A stretch of 64,000 nucleotides of DNA from an uncultured Lachnospiraceae bacterium (GCA_947174015.1 CAMWHJ010000002.1:26206-90205); one strand, 5' to 3'. Shown: positions 19,126 through 28,301, numbered from the stretch's first letter. Notes: generated by a model not told the origin, from the sequence alone. Numbers and translations: made by a program.

Positions 19126-20423
19126 ATCACTGCCTTGATAAACGGCTTGGGTTCTTGTCTTTCCCTAGAGAAGCGATACGCCGCCTGAAAGCGCTCACAG
19201 GCTTCTGCCACTTTGGAGTTATCATTGGCATAACAGACAGCAATGGGTTCCTGTTCCTCTACATAGTCTCCCGTTTTTTTCAACAGGCGAAATCCTGCCT
19301 GATAATCTAAAACACTGTCTAAGTTTTCTCGCCCGGCTCCCAACATCAGTGCGGCAATCCCCACTTCATCTGCCAAGATTTCACGCACATAGCCTTTTTG
19401 ATCCGATAAGATTTGCAGCCGGTATTTTGCGGAAAGAAGCTGTTTGGTATTGCTAAGGCTGCTTGTGTCCGCCCCCTGTGCCTTCATCCACTCCATGAAC
19501 TTTTTATATGCCAGCCCATCTTCCAAAACCCGCTTCATTTTCCTTTTTCCATTGGTCACCCTCTTTACCAAGCCTGTTCCATAAAGCATATAAGCTCCCA
19601 GTGTGATACAAAGTTCCGTGAGTTTCTCATCCCCTCTGCCCTGCAGCACCTCCAATGCCTCCCAGACCTCAAGGGAATTGCCCACCATATAGCCCAAGGG
19701 TTCATTCATATCAGAAATCACTGCTATGGTATGTCTGCCTGCTCCATTTCCTATTCTTACCATGGTTTTTGCCAAAGCAACGGCAGCCGCTTCTTCCCGC
19801 ATAAAGGCACCGTTGCCGCATTTTACGTCCAATACGATGGTATCTGCCCCTGCTGCCAGTTTTTTACTCATAATACTGCTGGCAATCAGCGGAAGACTGT
19901 CTACGGTGGCTGTAACATCCCGCAAAGCGTATATCTTCTTGTCTGCTGGTGCTAAATGGGCAGTCTGCCCCACCAGGGCAATTCCGATATCATTGACCTG
20001 ACGGATAAAATCCTCTTGTTCCATAACCGTGCGAAAGCCTGCAATAGATTCTAACTTGTCAATGGTACCTCCCGTATGTCCTAAGCCTCTGCCGGACATT
20101 TTTGCTACCGGAATACCAGCAGCGGCGGCCATGGGACCCAGAATCAGAGACACCTTGTCTCCCACCCCCCCAGTGCTGTGTTTGTCACATTTTACCCCTT
20201 GAATTCCGGACAAATCTAAAGTATCACCGCTGTCTGCCATTGCCATGGTAAGGTTTAAGGTCTCTGCCTCATTCATACCCCGAAAATAAATTGCCATCAG
20301 CATGGCAGACATCTGATAATCCGGAATCTCCCCCTTGGTAAAGCCCCCCACCATATAACGGATTTCCTCCTGTGTCAGTATATCATTGTTTCTTTTTTTC
20401 ATAATTAAATCATACATTCTCAT
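19116..20423 (-). CDS. pyrimidine-nucleoside/thymidine phosphorylase
   Basis: [47 protein letters not shown]; 435 aa. Confidence 0.95.
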   Translation of the reverse strand: MRMYDLIMKKRNNDILTQEEIRYMVGGFTKGEIPDYQMSAMLMAIYFRGMNEAETLNLTMAMADSGDTLDLSGIQGVKCDKHSTGGVGDKVSLILGPMAAAAGIPVAKMSGRGLGHTGGTIDKLESIAGFRTVMEQEDFIRQVNDIGIALVGQTAHLAPADKKIYALRDVTATVDSLPLIASSIMSKKLAAGADTIVLDVKCGNGAFMREEAAAVALAKTMVRIGNGAGRHTIAVISDMNEPLGYMVGNSLEVWEALEVLQGRGDEKLTELCITLGAYMLYGTGLVKRVTNGKRKMKRVLEDGLAYKKFMEWMKAQGADTSSLSNTKQLLSAKYRLQILSDQKGYVREILADEVGIAALMLGAGRENLDSVLDYQAGFRLLKKTGDYVEEQEPIAVCYANDNSKVAEACERFQAAYRFSRERQEPKPFIKAVIQE

Positions 20424-20483
20424 TGCACTTTCCCCTTATTTCATTCTCTTAAATCAGGCTGATTTCCTAAACAGCTATGTTAT

Positions 20484-21149
20484 TTACAAGCGTTTTGTCT
20501 CTGCTTTCCGATATATTTTGCTGGGTCTATGACTTTCCCCTTCCGTCATAGCTCCGGTTTCCTCCACCTGATGAATGATCTTTTTCCTGAAATTTGCCTT
20601 GTATAAAGGCTTTCCTAAGATGATTTCATACACTTTCTGTAACTGTGGCAGTGTAAATTCTTCTCCCACCATTTCAAAGGCTATGGGAGTATACTCCACC
20701 TTATTACGGATACGTTCCACTGCATATGCAATCATTTCTCCATGGTCAAAGGCAATTTCTTCTTTCTTGGACAATAATTCTTCCACCGGAAACAAACCAA
20801 CCTCCGATACACGTTTTCCCACCTGCGGACATACCTTATCCTTAGGCACCAATGCCATATAAGATACTGATATAATTCGGGAACGGGGATCCCTGTTTAT
20901 GGCACCCCAAGTATACAACTGTTCCATATATATATTTTCCAATTTTGTCTCCTCAGATAATCCTCTTTTTGCTGCCTCTTCCAAGGTCTCACTGATTCCC
21001 ACAAATACTCCCGGCAGTGCCAGTTGGTTTTTAAATGGCTCTTGGGAACGTTTTACCATCAACACTTTAAGCTTTTCATCTTCGATAGTTAAAACAATTA
21101 AATCCACTGTTACAGATGGTTTTTCGTATATCGTAGTTTCCTTCTCCAT
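20484..21149 (-). CDS. NrtR-like regulator: degenerate Nudix domain plus winged helix
   Basis: Nudix region GVFVGISETLEEAAKRGLSEETKL (RE to RG), then wHTH FTLPQLQKVYEIILGKPLYKANFRKKI. Confidence 0.85.
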   Translation of the reverse strand: MEKETTIYEKPSVTVDLIVLTIEDEKLKVLMVKRSQEPFKNQLALPGVFVGISETLEEAAKRGLSEETKLENIYMEQLYTWGAINRDPRSRIISVSYMALVPKDKVCPQVGKRVSEVGLFPVEELLSKKEEIAFDHGEMIAYAVERIRNKVEYTPIAFEMVGEEFTLPQLQKVYEIILGKPLYKANFRKKIIHQVEETGAMTEGESHRPSKIYRKAETKRL

Positions 21150-21335
21150 ACCTATTCTCCATTCTCTTTTATTACAATATATATGCAAAATCTAATATTC
21201 GATATGTTCAGAACTAATGAATCACCGTCTCTATATATTAGTAGTTCCAATATACTAAGCATAGTAGTATATAATAACTTCTTTGTCAAGAAATTTCTTG
21301 ATTATAGAAATATTTTATCACATTTCCGGAATAAA

Positions 21336-21378
21336 AAATAGACAGCTCCTTTTCTATAAAGAACTGTCTATTCTTCTG
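21336..21378 (-). terminator. intrinsic terminator (minus strand)
   Basis: minus strand AATAGACAGTTC...GAGCTGTCTATTTTTTA. Confidence 0.7.
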
Positions 21379-21436
21379 CACTACTGCACAAATAAATGTT
21401 GTTTTGTATCATTTTGTACCATCCATTTTCTTAACC

Positions 21437-21775
21437 CTAACCGAAAAAATTTACTGTACTTGCTGTTTCATAAAGGGTTTCTGTTGCATTTCTGTTATAC
21501 ATATTACTTGGCTGCTGTACCGGATTTTGATATGGCACAGCTTTGTTGTTGTAATATTGCAGTAAAACTTTCCGAAATTCTAAGTTGTTCTTATTCTCTT
21601 GTTCTCGTGTATGCCGCTCTGAGCCTGCTTTTGCTTCCCGCTCAACTTTTTCGATTGGATTTACTTTATAAATTGCCTGTAATTTGTCAACTGCATCGTC
21701 CGCCTCCCTTGTGGGTATTTCAATAGCAACCGGTACTAAAATCCTTTAGTACTATGGCACTATATTTATCGGCAT
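21437..21775 (-). pseudogene. about 100-codon minus-strand reading frame, 5' part interrupted by TAG and TAA
   Basis: ATG at 21775 reads MPINIVP*Y*RILVPVAIEIPTREADDAVDKLQAIYKVNPIEKVEREAKAGSERHTREQENKNNLEFRKVLLQYYNNKAVPYQNPVQQPSNMYNRNATETLYETASTVNFFG*; followed by a terminator; absent from ORF track. Confidence 0.5.
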
Positions 21776-21890
21776 AATATTCAGAAAACTTTATAGCTTT
21801 TTATGAAATATTCTGTTTTTATCAGATTTTAAAATAAAAGTTTACTCATTATAAAGTATTGGGGACTTGCATTACGGCCATCCATTCTAT

Positions 21891-22697
21891 TTAGTTCATA
21901 TCTTCATAAAGATATTGATATAATTCTTCAATTAGACGATCTAGATACCCTTCATCCAAAGCACCATAAGATTGACGAATAATCTGCTTCATTGCCTCAC
22001 AGCGTTTAAAATATTTTACTTCTTCCTCTAAGTTTTCATCAATATCTGTATCAATCACAAAGGTATCGAAGCTTTTCTTAAACCACTGGGTAATTTCACT
22101 GGTAAGCTTATTCTCCTCCATGGCAAGCTTCGCTATGGATCTGGCATTTTTCATACAGCAAAGACCAATAATGACAAAAACGATACACAAAATCCCCAAG
22201 ACAATTTCCATCATATTTTTGTTAAAATCATTTAACGGCAGATGAATAATGTTTAAAACAGACATCAAAACTACCGCCAAACCAATTCCCCCGACAATCA
22301 GCAGAGAATAGGCCGAGGATAATAACTCCTGATGACGTTCTGAGTGATGGATGTATACATGTTCATGCTGCTCCAACAGTTCTTCTCCTGCCGTTTTTGG
22401 TTCTTCTGCTCTCAAACTTATCTTTTGTATCATGGCAAGCTTTTTTGCCATTTCTACCTGACTTTCTGGCACAGATACATGGTAACGTTCGGAATCCTCA
22501 TTATATATTAACTGTGCACGTTCCACATCAAATTTTTTCAACAACTCGTAGTAATTCTCTGCCTCTTCCTTTGAGGCTATCATAATTACCTTATTGTCAT
22601 CGCTCTCAGGCAACTCTTCCACCAATACAACCCCACAACTACTGCACCTGTGAATTCCCGAACGATATTCATTTTTACATTTTGGGCACCAAGGCAT
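21891..22697 (-). CDS. zinc-ribbon membrane protein of unknown function
   Basis: MPWCPKCKNEYRSGIHRCSSCGVVLVEELPE, later two TM helices. Confidence 0.75.
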   Translation of the reverse strand: MPWCPKCKNEYRSGIHRCSSCGVVLVEELPESDDNKVIMIASKEEAENYYELLKKFDVERAQLIYNEDSERYHVSVPESQVEMAKKLAMIQKISLRAEEPKTAGEELLEQHEHVYIHHSERHQELLSSAYSLLIVGGIGLAVVLMSVLNIIHLPLNDFNKNMMEIVLGILCIVFVIIGLCCMKNARSIAKLAMEENKLTSEITQWFKKSFDTFVIDTDIDENLEEEVKYFKRCEAMKQIIRQSYGALDEGYLDRLIEELYQYLYEDMN

Positions 22698-22830
22698 ACC
22701 TTTTTTCCTCCTATGATCAGTTCATTCTCTTTAGTATATCACAAGTTTTTCTATTGTACAAATCTTTCTTGAAATTTGCACAATTAATTTGCAACCACTG
22801 TACTGTACAGCCAGTGCAAAAACTACTCTG

Positions 22831-23004
22831 CTACTGCTCACAGATTCCCTGTATCCAGTAACGATTTTGCTTAAATGCCTCTTCGATGTATGGGGCAAAA
22901 TCCGGTATGCTAACAGTATTGATGCATAGCTTGACAGCAAATGTCAATCTTGTGTTTGAATAGTAACACTTCTCTGCCAATTCACCAGCAATTTTGATAG
23001 AGCA
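22831..23004 (-). pseudogene. C-terminal gene fragment without start codon
   Basis: Open frame reads SIKIAGELAEKCYYSNTRLTFAVKLCINTVSIPDFAPYIEEAFKQNRYWIQGICEQ*. Confidence 0.3.
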
Positions 23005-23107
23005 TCATTGCCTTTTATGAAGGAAGATGTTATGATGAGAGAAAGTTCTTCCGAACTATTTAGAAAAAACGTAACATAGCTATTCCGTACAAGACAAAGG
23101 AGCAAGT

Positions 23108-23587
23108 ATGAAAATCACAGTAATTACTGTAGGTAAAATAAAAGAAAAATTCTATCGTGATGCCTTAGCAGAATATCAGAAACGTCTCAGCCGCTACTGC
23201 AAGCTTTCCATCATTGAAGTACCAGATGAAAAGACACCGGACAATGCCAGTGCTTTGCAGGAAACGCAGATTAAGCAAAAAGAGGGGGAACGAATTTTAT
23301 TAAAACTTTCTGACTCCGCTTATACCATTGTCCTTGCCATTGAGGGCAAAAATCTGGATAGTGTATCCTTTGCCCATAAAATGGAACAACTGGCTGTTGG
23401 GGGAGAAAGCCAGTTACAGTTTATCATTGGCGGATCTCTCGGATTGTCAGAACAGGTGCTGCAAAGGGCAGATTTTAAGCTGAGCTTTGGTGCCATGACC
23501 TATCCTCATCAGTTAATGCGTGTGATGTTGTTAGAACAGATTTACCGCTGTTACCGGATTACTCACAAAGAGCCTTATCATAAGTAA
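23108..23587 (+). CDS. rlmH: 23S rRNA (pseudouridine-1915-N3)-methyltransferase RlmH
   Basis: MKITVITVGKIKEKFYRDALAEYQKRLSRYCKL...FIIGGSLGLSEQVLQRADFKLSFGAMTYPHQLMRVMLLEQIYRCYRI. Confidence 0.97.
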   Translation: MKITVITVGKIKEKFYRDALAEYQKRLSRYCKLSIIEVPDEKTPDNASALQETQIKQKEGERILLKLSDSAYTIVLAIEGKNLDSVSFAHKMEQLAVGGESQLQFIIGGSLGLSEQVLQRADFKLSFGAMTYPHQLMRVMLLEQIYRCYRITHKEPYHK

Positions 23588-23616
23588 GAAAAGAAGGGCT
23601 CGGAAAGGAAACCTCT

Positions 23617-24210
23617 ATGAAACGGAGCATTGATGACACATATTCCGCTTATACTGCCATTACATCAGAAATTTATGTGAAATGTCCAAAATGCAATGGA
23701 CTGGGTATCGTAACATCCGATCATGATACTGCCTATTTCAAATGTACAAGTTGCGGCAAAACAATTACAAAAGAACGTGCCATCTATCACTATGATATAC
23801 ATAATCAATGCAAAAACTGCGGGCAATATTATAAGGTGGATATTACGGAAAAAAATAGACAGCACTTTTGTGCACTTCATGTTTCCTGTCCGTTTTGCAA
23901 ATATGTTATGCAGGGCAGGGTTCAGATAACTGCTGAAAAGTTTACTGTCCTTCCCGAAATTGAAAATGCCTGTGATCCGTTTTTTGGTTATAAACTTTGG
24001 TTTTTAACCTATTTTAAAAGCAAACCTGTTTGGGCTATTAATCGTGAACACCTGACTTATTTGATAGATTACTTAAGTTCTGACTTGCGAGAAAAACCTG
24101 TTGGGGTTATGACTATGAAAACACAAGCCGACCATCTTCCTAAATTTATGAAAACAGCCAAAAATAGAGAACGGATTGTGAAACTTTTTAAAAACATGCA
24201 AAGAAAATGA
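23617..24210 (+). CDS. zinc-ribbon protein of unknown function
   Basis: CPKCNGLGIVTSDHDTAYFKCTSCGKTI...CKNCGQYYK; multiple CxxC. Confidence 0.7.
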   Translation: MKRSIDDTYSAYTAITSEIYVKCPKCNGLGIVTSDHDTAYFKCTSCGKTITKERAIYHYDIHNQCKNCGQYYKVDITEKNRQHFCALHVSCPFCKYVMQGRVQITAEKFTVLPEIENACDPFFGYKLWFLTYFKSKPVWAINREHLTYLIDYLSSDLREKPVGVMTMKTQADHLPKFMKTAKNRERIVKLFKNMQRK

Positions 24211-24293
24211 AAGCAGAGTAACCATTCTGTATCTGACTATGTATTTACTGCACAGTCTGTGAAAAACCAAAGAAAGTAAAGAGGTAATGAAAC

Positions 24294-24836
24294 ATGGAAA
24301 TTTGGGATTTATATACTGTAAATAGAGAAAAAACGGGACTTACTGTGGAAAGAGGTAAAAAGCAACCGGAAGGTTATTATCGAGTAGTGGTTCATGCCTG
24401 TATTTTTAATCGTAACGCTGAAATGCTAATTCAACAGCGCCAACCATTCAAAGACAGTTGGTCTAATATGTGGGATATTACTGTGGGAGGGAGTGCCATT
24501 TCTGGAGAAAGCAGCCCGGCTGCCATTGAAAGAGAGCTGAAAGAGGAACTGGGAATAGATATCTCCTTCGAAAAAGTACGCCCTGCATTGACAATCAATT
24601 TTGCCAATGGTTTTGATGATATATATCTAATGGAAATGGATATTGATATGAATGAACTGAAATTGCAGCAGGAAGAGGTAGCGGCAGTGAAATGGACCAG
24701 TTGTGATGAGATACTTCAGATGATCCAGCAGGGTGTGTTTATTCCATATCATAAATCTTTAATTGAACTACTATTTTCTATGAGAAAACACATCGGAACT
24801 CATACGAGAGAAGATAATACCATTCCTTCCGAATAA
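24294..24836 (+). CDS. Nudix hydrolase (IDI/YfcD-like)
   Basis: GGSAISGESSPAAIERELKEELGI Nudix box. Confidence 0.88.
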   Translation: MEIWDLYTVNREKTGLTVERGKKQPEGYYRVVVHACIFNRNAEMLIQQRQPFKDSWSNMWDITVGGSAISGESSPAAIERELKEELGIDISFEKVRPALTINFANGFDDIYLMEMDIDMNELKLQQEEVAAVKWTSCDEILQMIQQGVFIPYHKSLIELLFSMRKHIGTHTREDNTIPSE

Positions 24837-24928
24837 TACAGATACATAGATGATTTGTTTTGCCAGAGAAGGTACATTTAAACTTTGTAAAATTACTGAA
24901 CTGTCATGTTGATTTTTTCAAATACCCA

Positions 24929-25040
24929 AAAGCCCGTATAGGCGGAACCCCCTTGACTTGTTTTTTGGTATTTGCGTCAGGCAGTCAAGCAGTTCCATGG
25001 GAATTTTCAGACAATTTACTTACACATCTTTTTTGACAAG
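24929..25040 (-). pseudogene. possible remnant of ISAs1-like transposase N-terminus
   Basis: VNCLKIPMELLDCLTQIPKNKSRGFRLYGLLGI* resembles LLExLxxIPDxRxxxGxRxxLxxLLxI; weak. Confidence 0.25.
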
Positions 25041-25079
25041 CCCTTGCCACAAAGATTTTGTTTGAAATTGCAGCCATAT

Positions 25080-25514
25080 TCATCTCTTTCTATCCATAAT
25101 GATTTTTTCTGCGATTTCAGGAAGCCCAGCATTAGAGTTAAGCCCCACTTTATCCGGGTAAAAAATGTAATCTGAAATATCTTTTATGCCGGTATTCACT
25201 GCAAGATAATCAAGCCAATACTCCATCTCACTTTCGCTGTGTTCAAGAATGTGCAGTACAATTTCACCAATTTCTTTGTCAGAAACATCCTCTTTTGGGG
25301 GCGTAGGGTTTAGAGCCATCCTTGCAATTTCCTCTAAAGAAGTCCAACCCCAATACTCTCTGAAATCTGTAATTTGAAGTGTCTCCTTTCCAGTGATTTG
25401 GCGGAGCATCTTTTCAAACTGCACTACCTCATCCGTAATTCCTCTTTCTTCCATAATGGCTGCGGCATTTTCAATAATCTCCATAACATCTTGTAGTTTG
25501 CTTTTATCAATCAT
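25080..25514 (-). CDS. hypothetical acidic protein, immunity-protein-like
   Basis: 144 aa ORF in a cluster of small immunity-like genes. Confidence 0.5.
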   Translation of the reverse strand: MIDKSKLQDVMEIIENAAAIMEERGITDEVVQFEKMLRQITGKETLQITDFREYWGWTSLEEIARMALNPTPPKEDVSDKEIGEIVLHILEHSESEMEYWLDYLAVNTGIKDISDYIFYPDKVGLNSNAGLPEIAEKIIMDRKR

Positions 25515-25556
25515 TAAAACTTCCTCCCATTGTGTGATGATTTCTATCTTGTTTTG

Positions 25557-25862
25557 CTAAATCTTTCTATCTTCAAAATCAATAATAGGAAAAAAATTAT
25601 TAGCTTTTACAAATTCTATTGCAATGTTATTTTTGATATAAAACGGACTTTGTTCATCCAAAGAATAAACTACAATAAATGCAAAATATCCTCCGCCATA
25701 ATGCATTAAAAAATCTTTGTAACTATTAGGAAAAGCTATTTCATAAAACTTTTCATATTTTTGAATCTTTTCCCTTGTTGGTATACTATCTGAATCCAAA
25801 CCAAATATCTTAGGATTTTTACTTCTAACTTTTAAAGTTAAATCATCAAATTCTCTTTTATT
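25557..25862 (-). CDS. SMI1/KNR4 (SUKH)-family protein, apparently C-terminally short
   Basis: MNKREFDDLTLKVRSKNPKIFGLDSDSIPTREKIQKYEKFYEIAFPNSYKDFLMHYGGGYFAFIVVYSLDEQSPFYIKNNIAIEFVKANNFFPIIDFEDRKI*. Confidence 0.65.
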   Translation of the reverse strand, partial: NKREFDDLTLKVRSKNPKIFGLDSDSIPTREKIQKYEKFYEIAFPNSYKDFLMHYGGGYFAFIVVYSLDEQSPFYIKNNIAIEFVKANNFFPIIDFEDRKI

Positions 25863-26014
25863 CATACTATTTTCGTCCCATCTATGCTGAAAATCTGCTT
25901 GCAAACATTTCTTCGGAATATCTCTCTCGTATTCCTGCTGTCCCTGCACTTTTTCCAGATGCTGTCCAGCCCGTTTCAAAAATTTTTCTTTGCCCAGTGG
26001 TACTTTTACTTTTA

Positions 26015-26058
26015 CAAAAGAGGCTGTCTCACTAATTTATTAGTATGACAGTCCCCTT
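26015..26058 (-). terminator. terminator hairpin downstream of 26095 gene
   Basis: minus strand GACTGTCATACTAATaaATTAGTGAGACAGCCTCTTTTG. Confidence 0.55.
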
Positions 26059-26094
26059 TCCTTATTTGTATCTTACTTTTTGAATGCACTTTCT

Positions 26095-26448
26095 CTAATC
26101 ATGATTCATATTTTCTATCATTTGATTCATATTTTCCATTGAGAATATATCTTCATTCATTCCTGCTAGATAATACAATTTTATCCAATATCCATCATAC
26201 TTGCAATATGTTTGCAAAGCCTTTTTTATAATTTCATCTGTTAGCACACTTACAATAACATCGGGACAACCGGCTGGAACAAACTCTAAATTTTCTTTTT
26301 TCATATAAGAAACATAAAATTGTGGTGTACACACTGTCAATGTATATTTTGTCCCATCTTCCATCTCAACAAAAACATCAATATTATCATTATAAATATT
26401 AAGAATTGTTTCTAATGGTGTGGGATACGTAATCTTTTTTATTTTCAT
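26095..26448 (-). CDS. hypothetical protein, immunity-like
   Basis: 117 aa: MKIKKITYPTPLETILNIYNDNIDVFVEMEDGTKYTLTVCTPQFYVSYMKKENLEFVPAGCPDVIVSVLTDEIIKKAL. Confidence 0.55.
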   Translation of the reverse strand: MKIKKITYPTPLETILNIYNDNIDVFVEMEDGTKYTLTVCTPQFYVSYMKKENLEFVPAGCPDVIVSVLTDEIIKKALQTYCKYDGYWIKLYYLAGMNEDIFSMENMNQMIENMNHD

Positions 26449-26607
26449 AACATCACCTGCTATTTTTTATAAGGTACATGAATATTATAGTGCTGGGGTT
26501 AAAATTTCCAAGAGTGTTCCTTGAAAATTTAATATTGTACAGTATTTACATGCTTTTCACAAAGAATATGAGTATAAGAATTATAAAATCGGAAAGGTGG
26601 TGCCTTT

Positions 26608-26799
26608 TGATATCGTTTAAAACAAATACCTATCAGCAATTATCTTTAGAGGATAGTTTTATTTCACTTACTCTACATGAAAAAAGCTTTGGAATATACA
26701 TGGGCACAGATTTTCGCAGCTGAAATCTTTCCTGCAATAGGCAAAGAACTTTCTTCTGTCCTATATGGTGATAAGACAACTTTGCCAGCCTTTCTGTAA
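26608..26799 (+). pseudogene. frameshifted N-terminal remnant of IS1182-like transposase
   Basis: LISFKTNTYQQLSLEDSFISLT(frameshift)EKKALEYTWAQIFAAEIFPAIGKELSSVLYGDKTTLPAFL*; matches the remembered IS1182-type N-terminus. Confidence 0.6.
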
Positions 26800-26809
26800 A
26801 ATCCTCAAT

Positions 26810-27280
26810 CTATAATAAAGTTCTATCTTTTTCTAACCAAAAATTGTCACATACATAAACAGGATTTTTATAAAATTTTTCTTTGTATTTTTGTTCATCA
26901 AAAGTCAGAACAGCTTTTATAAATTCTTCCGGCGGAAGATAATTATGATGTGTAATATAATGATAAATCATACTTGGTGCAGCATAGGTGACATTATTTT
27001 CACCAAAAACCCGTATTTCATAAAAACCAACCTCTCTTTTTATATTGCTGTATTCAATGGTCGGCACACTAAAGTTTTTATCATAATTTGAACATAAATT
27101 ACATCTGTAAAATCCTCTGCAAACAAATACGGGATATTGGTAATATTTTACAAGTGTTTACAAAAATTCCTCTGGAACATCACCTTTTGCAAATTCCTTA
27201 GAACTATCTAACCACCCTATATTGATTGCATTTACATCACGCTCAAAATATGTATACTTCGCTAAATCATCAAAATACAT
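26810..27280 (-). pseudogene. immunity-like/DUF protein interrupted by a single in-frame TAA
   Basis: ATG at 27280: MYFDDLAKYTYFERDVNAINIGWLDSSKEFAKGDVPEEFL*TLVKYYQYPVFVCRGFYRCNLCSNYDKNFSVPTIEYSNIKREVGFYEIRVFGENNVTYAAPSMIYHYITHHNYLPPEEFIKAV...; the track ORF 26810..27067 is only the 3' half. Confidence 0.65.
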
Positions 27281-27535
27281 TTTTGCCTCCATAATAATTT
27301 GATTTATTCATTTTTCTTAAATTCACTCATTTCCATATTCACAAATGGGAATTCTGATAAGACACTTTTATATTATTGATTAACTGTTATATCTTATCTT
27401 CAAAATGTCCGCAAACTCTTGAAAATGCTAAATTTATAACAAGTGAGCTTTCCCTTGTATTATATCTTCCCATGAGGCATTACGAACCCTGATAAGAGCA
27501 AAAATGAGGAAAGCAAAATCACAGGAAAGGTTAAT

Positions 27536-28090
27536 TTACATAGAGGAATGCATATATTTTCCTATTACGTCATCACTCCAAATATGAGCCTCAATATATC
27601 TTTCTGGACCATACTCTCCATTATTGTTCCAGTCCTGTGGATATCCATATTTTTCTATTATTTCTAATATTTCACCATACGTATAAAGTTTTTTTCGATA
27701 TTCCTTTCCATCATTAACTCTTGAACTAAAAGTTGGATGCGAATCTCCATATGTAAAAGAAATAGTGCTTTTATCAAATTCTTCTATATCTATTTTAATA
27801 AAAGCACTGTTTTCAAACCAAGAATACAACCATGGGCTTTGCTCAACTACCATGTAGTGCGGTACTTCTCTTTGGATATTGCCACCCTTCTTCACAAATT
27901 CAGTTTTTAAGATACTTTCATAATAATGTCTTAATTCCATGTATTGATCTGTTCTTTTAGCACATTGAGTATTTGGTTTTTTTAAAGCAATATTCATTAA
28001 AATCTTTTTTGCTTCATCAATTGGAATATCTGATAAATTTTGAAACGGCTTCATAGAAGCATCGTAATAATGATATAAAAACATTCTCAT
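27536..28090 (-). CDS. conserved hypothetical protein
   Basis: MRMFLYHYYDASMKPFQNLSDIPIDEAKKILMNIA...; good RBS-proximal start inside the Doc fragment. Confidence 0.55.
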   Translation of the reverse strand: MRMFLYHYYDASMKPFQNLSDIPIDEAKKILMNIALKKPNTQCAKRTDQYMELRHYYESILKTEFVKKGGNIQREVPHYMVVEQSPWLYSWFENSAFIKIDIEEFDKSTISFTYGDSHPTFSSRVNDGKEYRKKLYTYGEILEIIEKYGYPQDWNNNGEYGPERYIEAHIWSDDVIGKYMHSSM

Positions 28091-28281
28091 TATCCTCCAA
28101 AACAAAGCCTTGCTGCTTTCGCATAAATGCTGGGGTATAATTCTTTTCCATTAAATGATTGGAACGGATTATTTAGTGCAGAATCTAACATATTCTCATC
28201 CCGAATACCATTACTGCCACCAGTAACTTCTATCAACTGCGTGTGCAGTTTAATTACTTGTTCTTTGCTTAGTCTAATCAA
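28090..28281 (-). pseudogene. truncated Doc (Fic/DOC-family) toxin, N-terminal 63 aa
   Basis: MIRLSKEQVIKLHTQLIEVTGGSNGIRDENMLDSALNNPFQSFNGKELYPSIYAKAARLCFGG*; lacks the HPFxDGNKR catalytic motif. Confidence 0.7.
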
Positions 28282-28301
28282 AGACTTGCTATTGTAAGGT
28301 A

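Noticed and set aside
19107-19130. Overlap of yqfC and nucleoside phosphorylase 3' ends as a regulatory antisense pair
   Set aside because: 10-bp tail-to-tail overlap is common between convergent genes.
21283-21726. 147-aa + strand ORF between nrtR-like and zinc-ribbon genes
   Set aside because: Cys/Leu/Phe-rich shadow of the better minus-strand frame ending at 21437, and it crosses the terminator.
22731-22940. 69-aa minus ORF MLSSYASILLAYRILPHTSKRHL...
   Set aside because: Another frame of the same DNA (22831-23004) gives a far more protein-like sequence.
24890-24910. attactgaactgtca as a GTAAC element copy
   Set aside because: Partial match to one end only, no partner.
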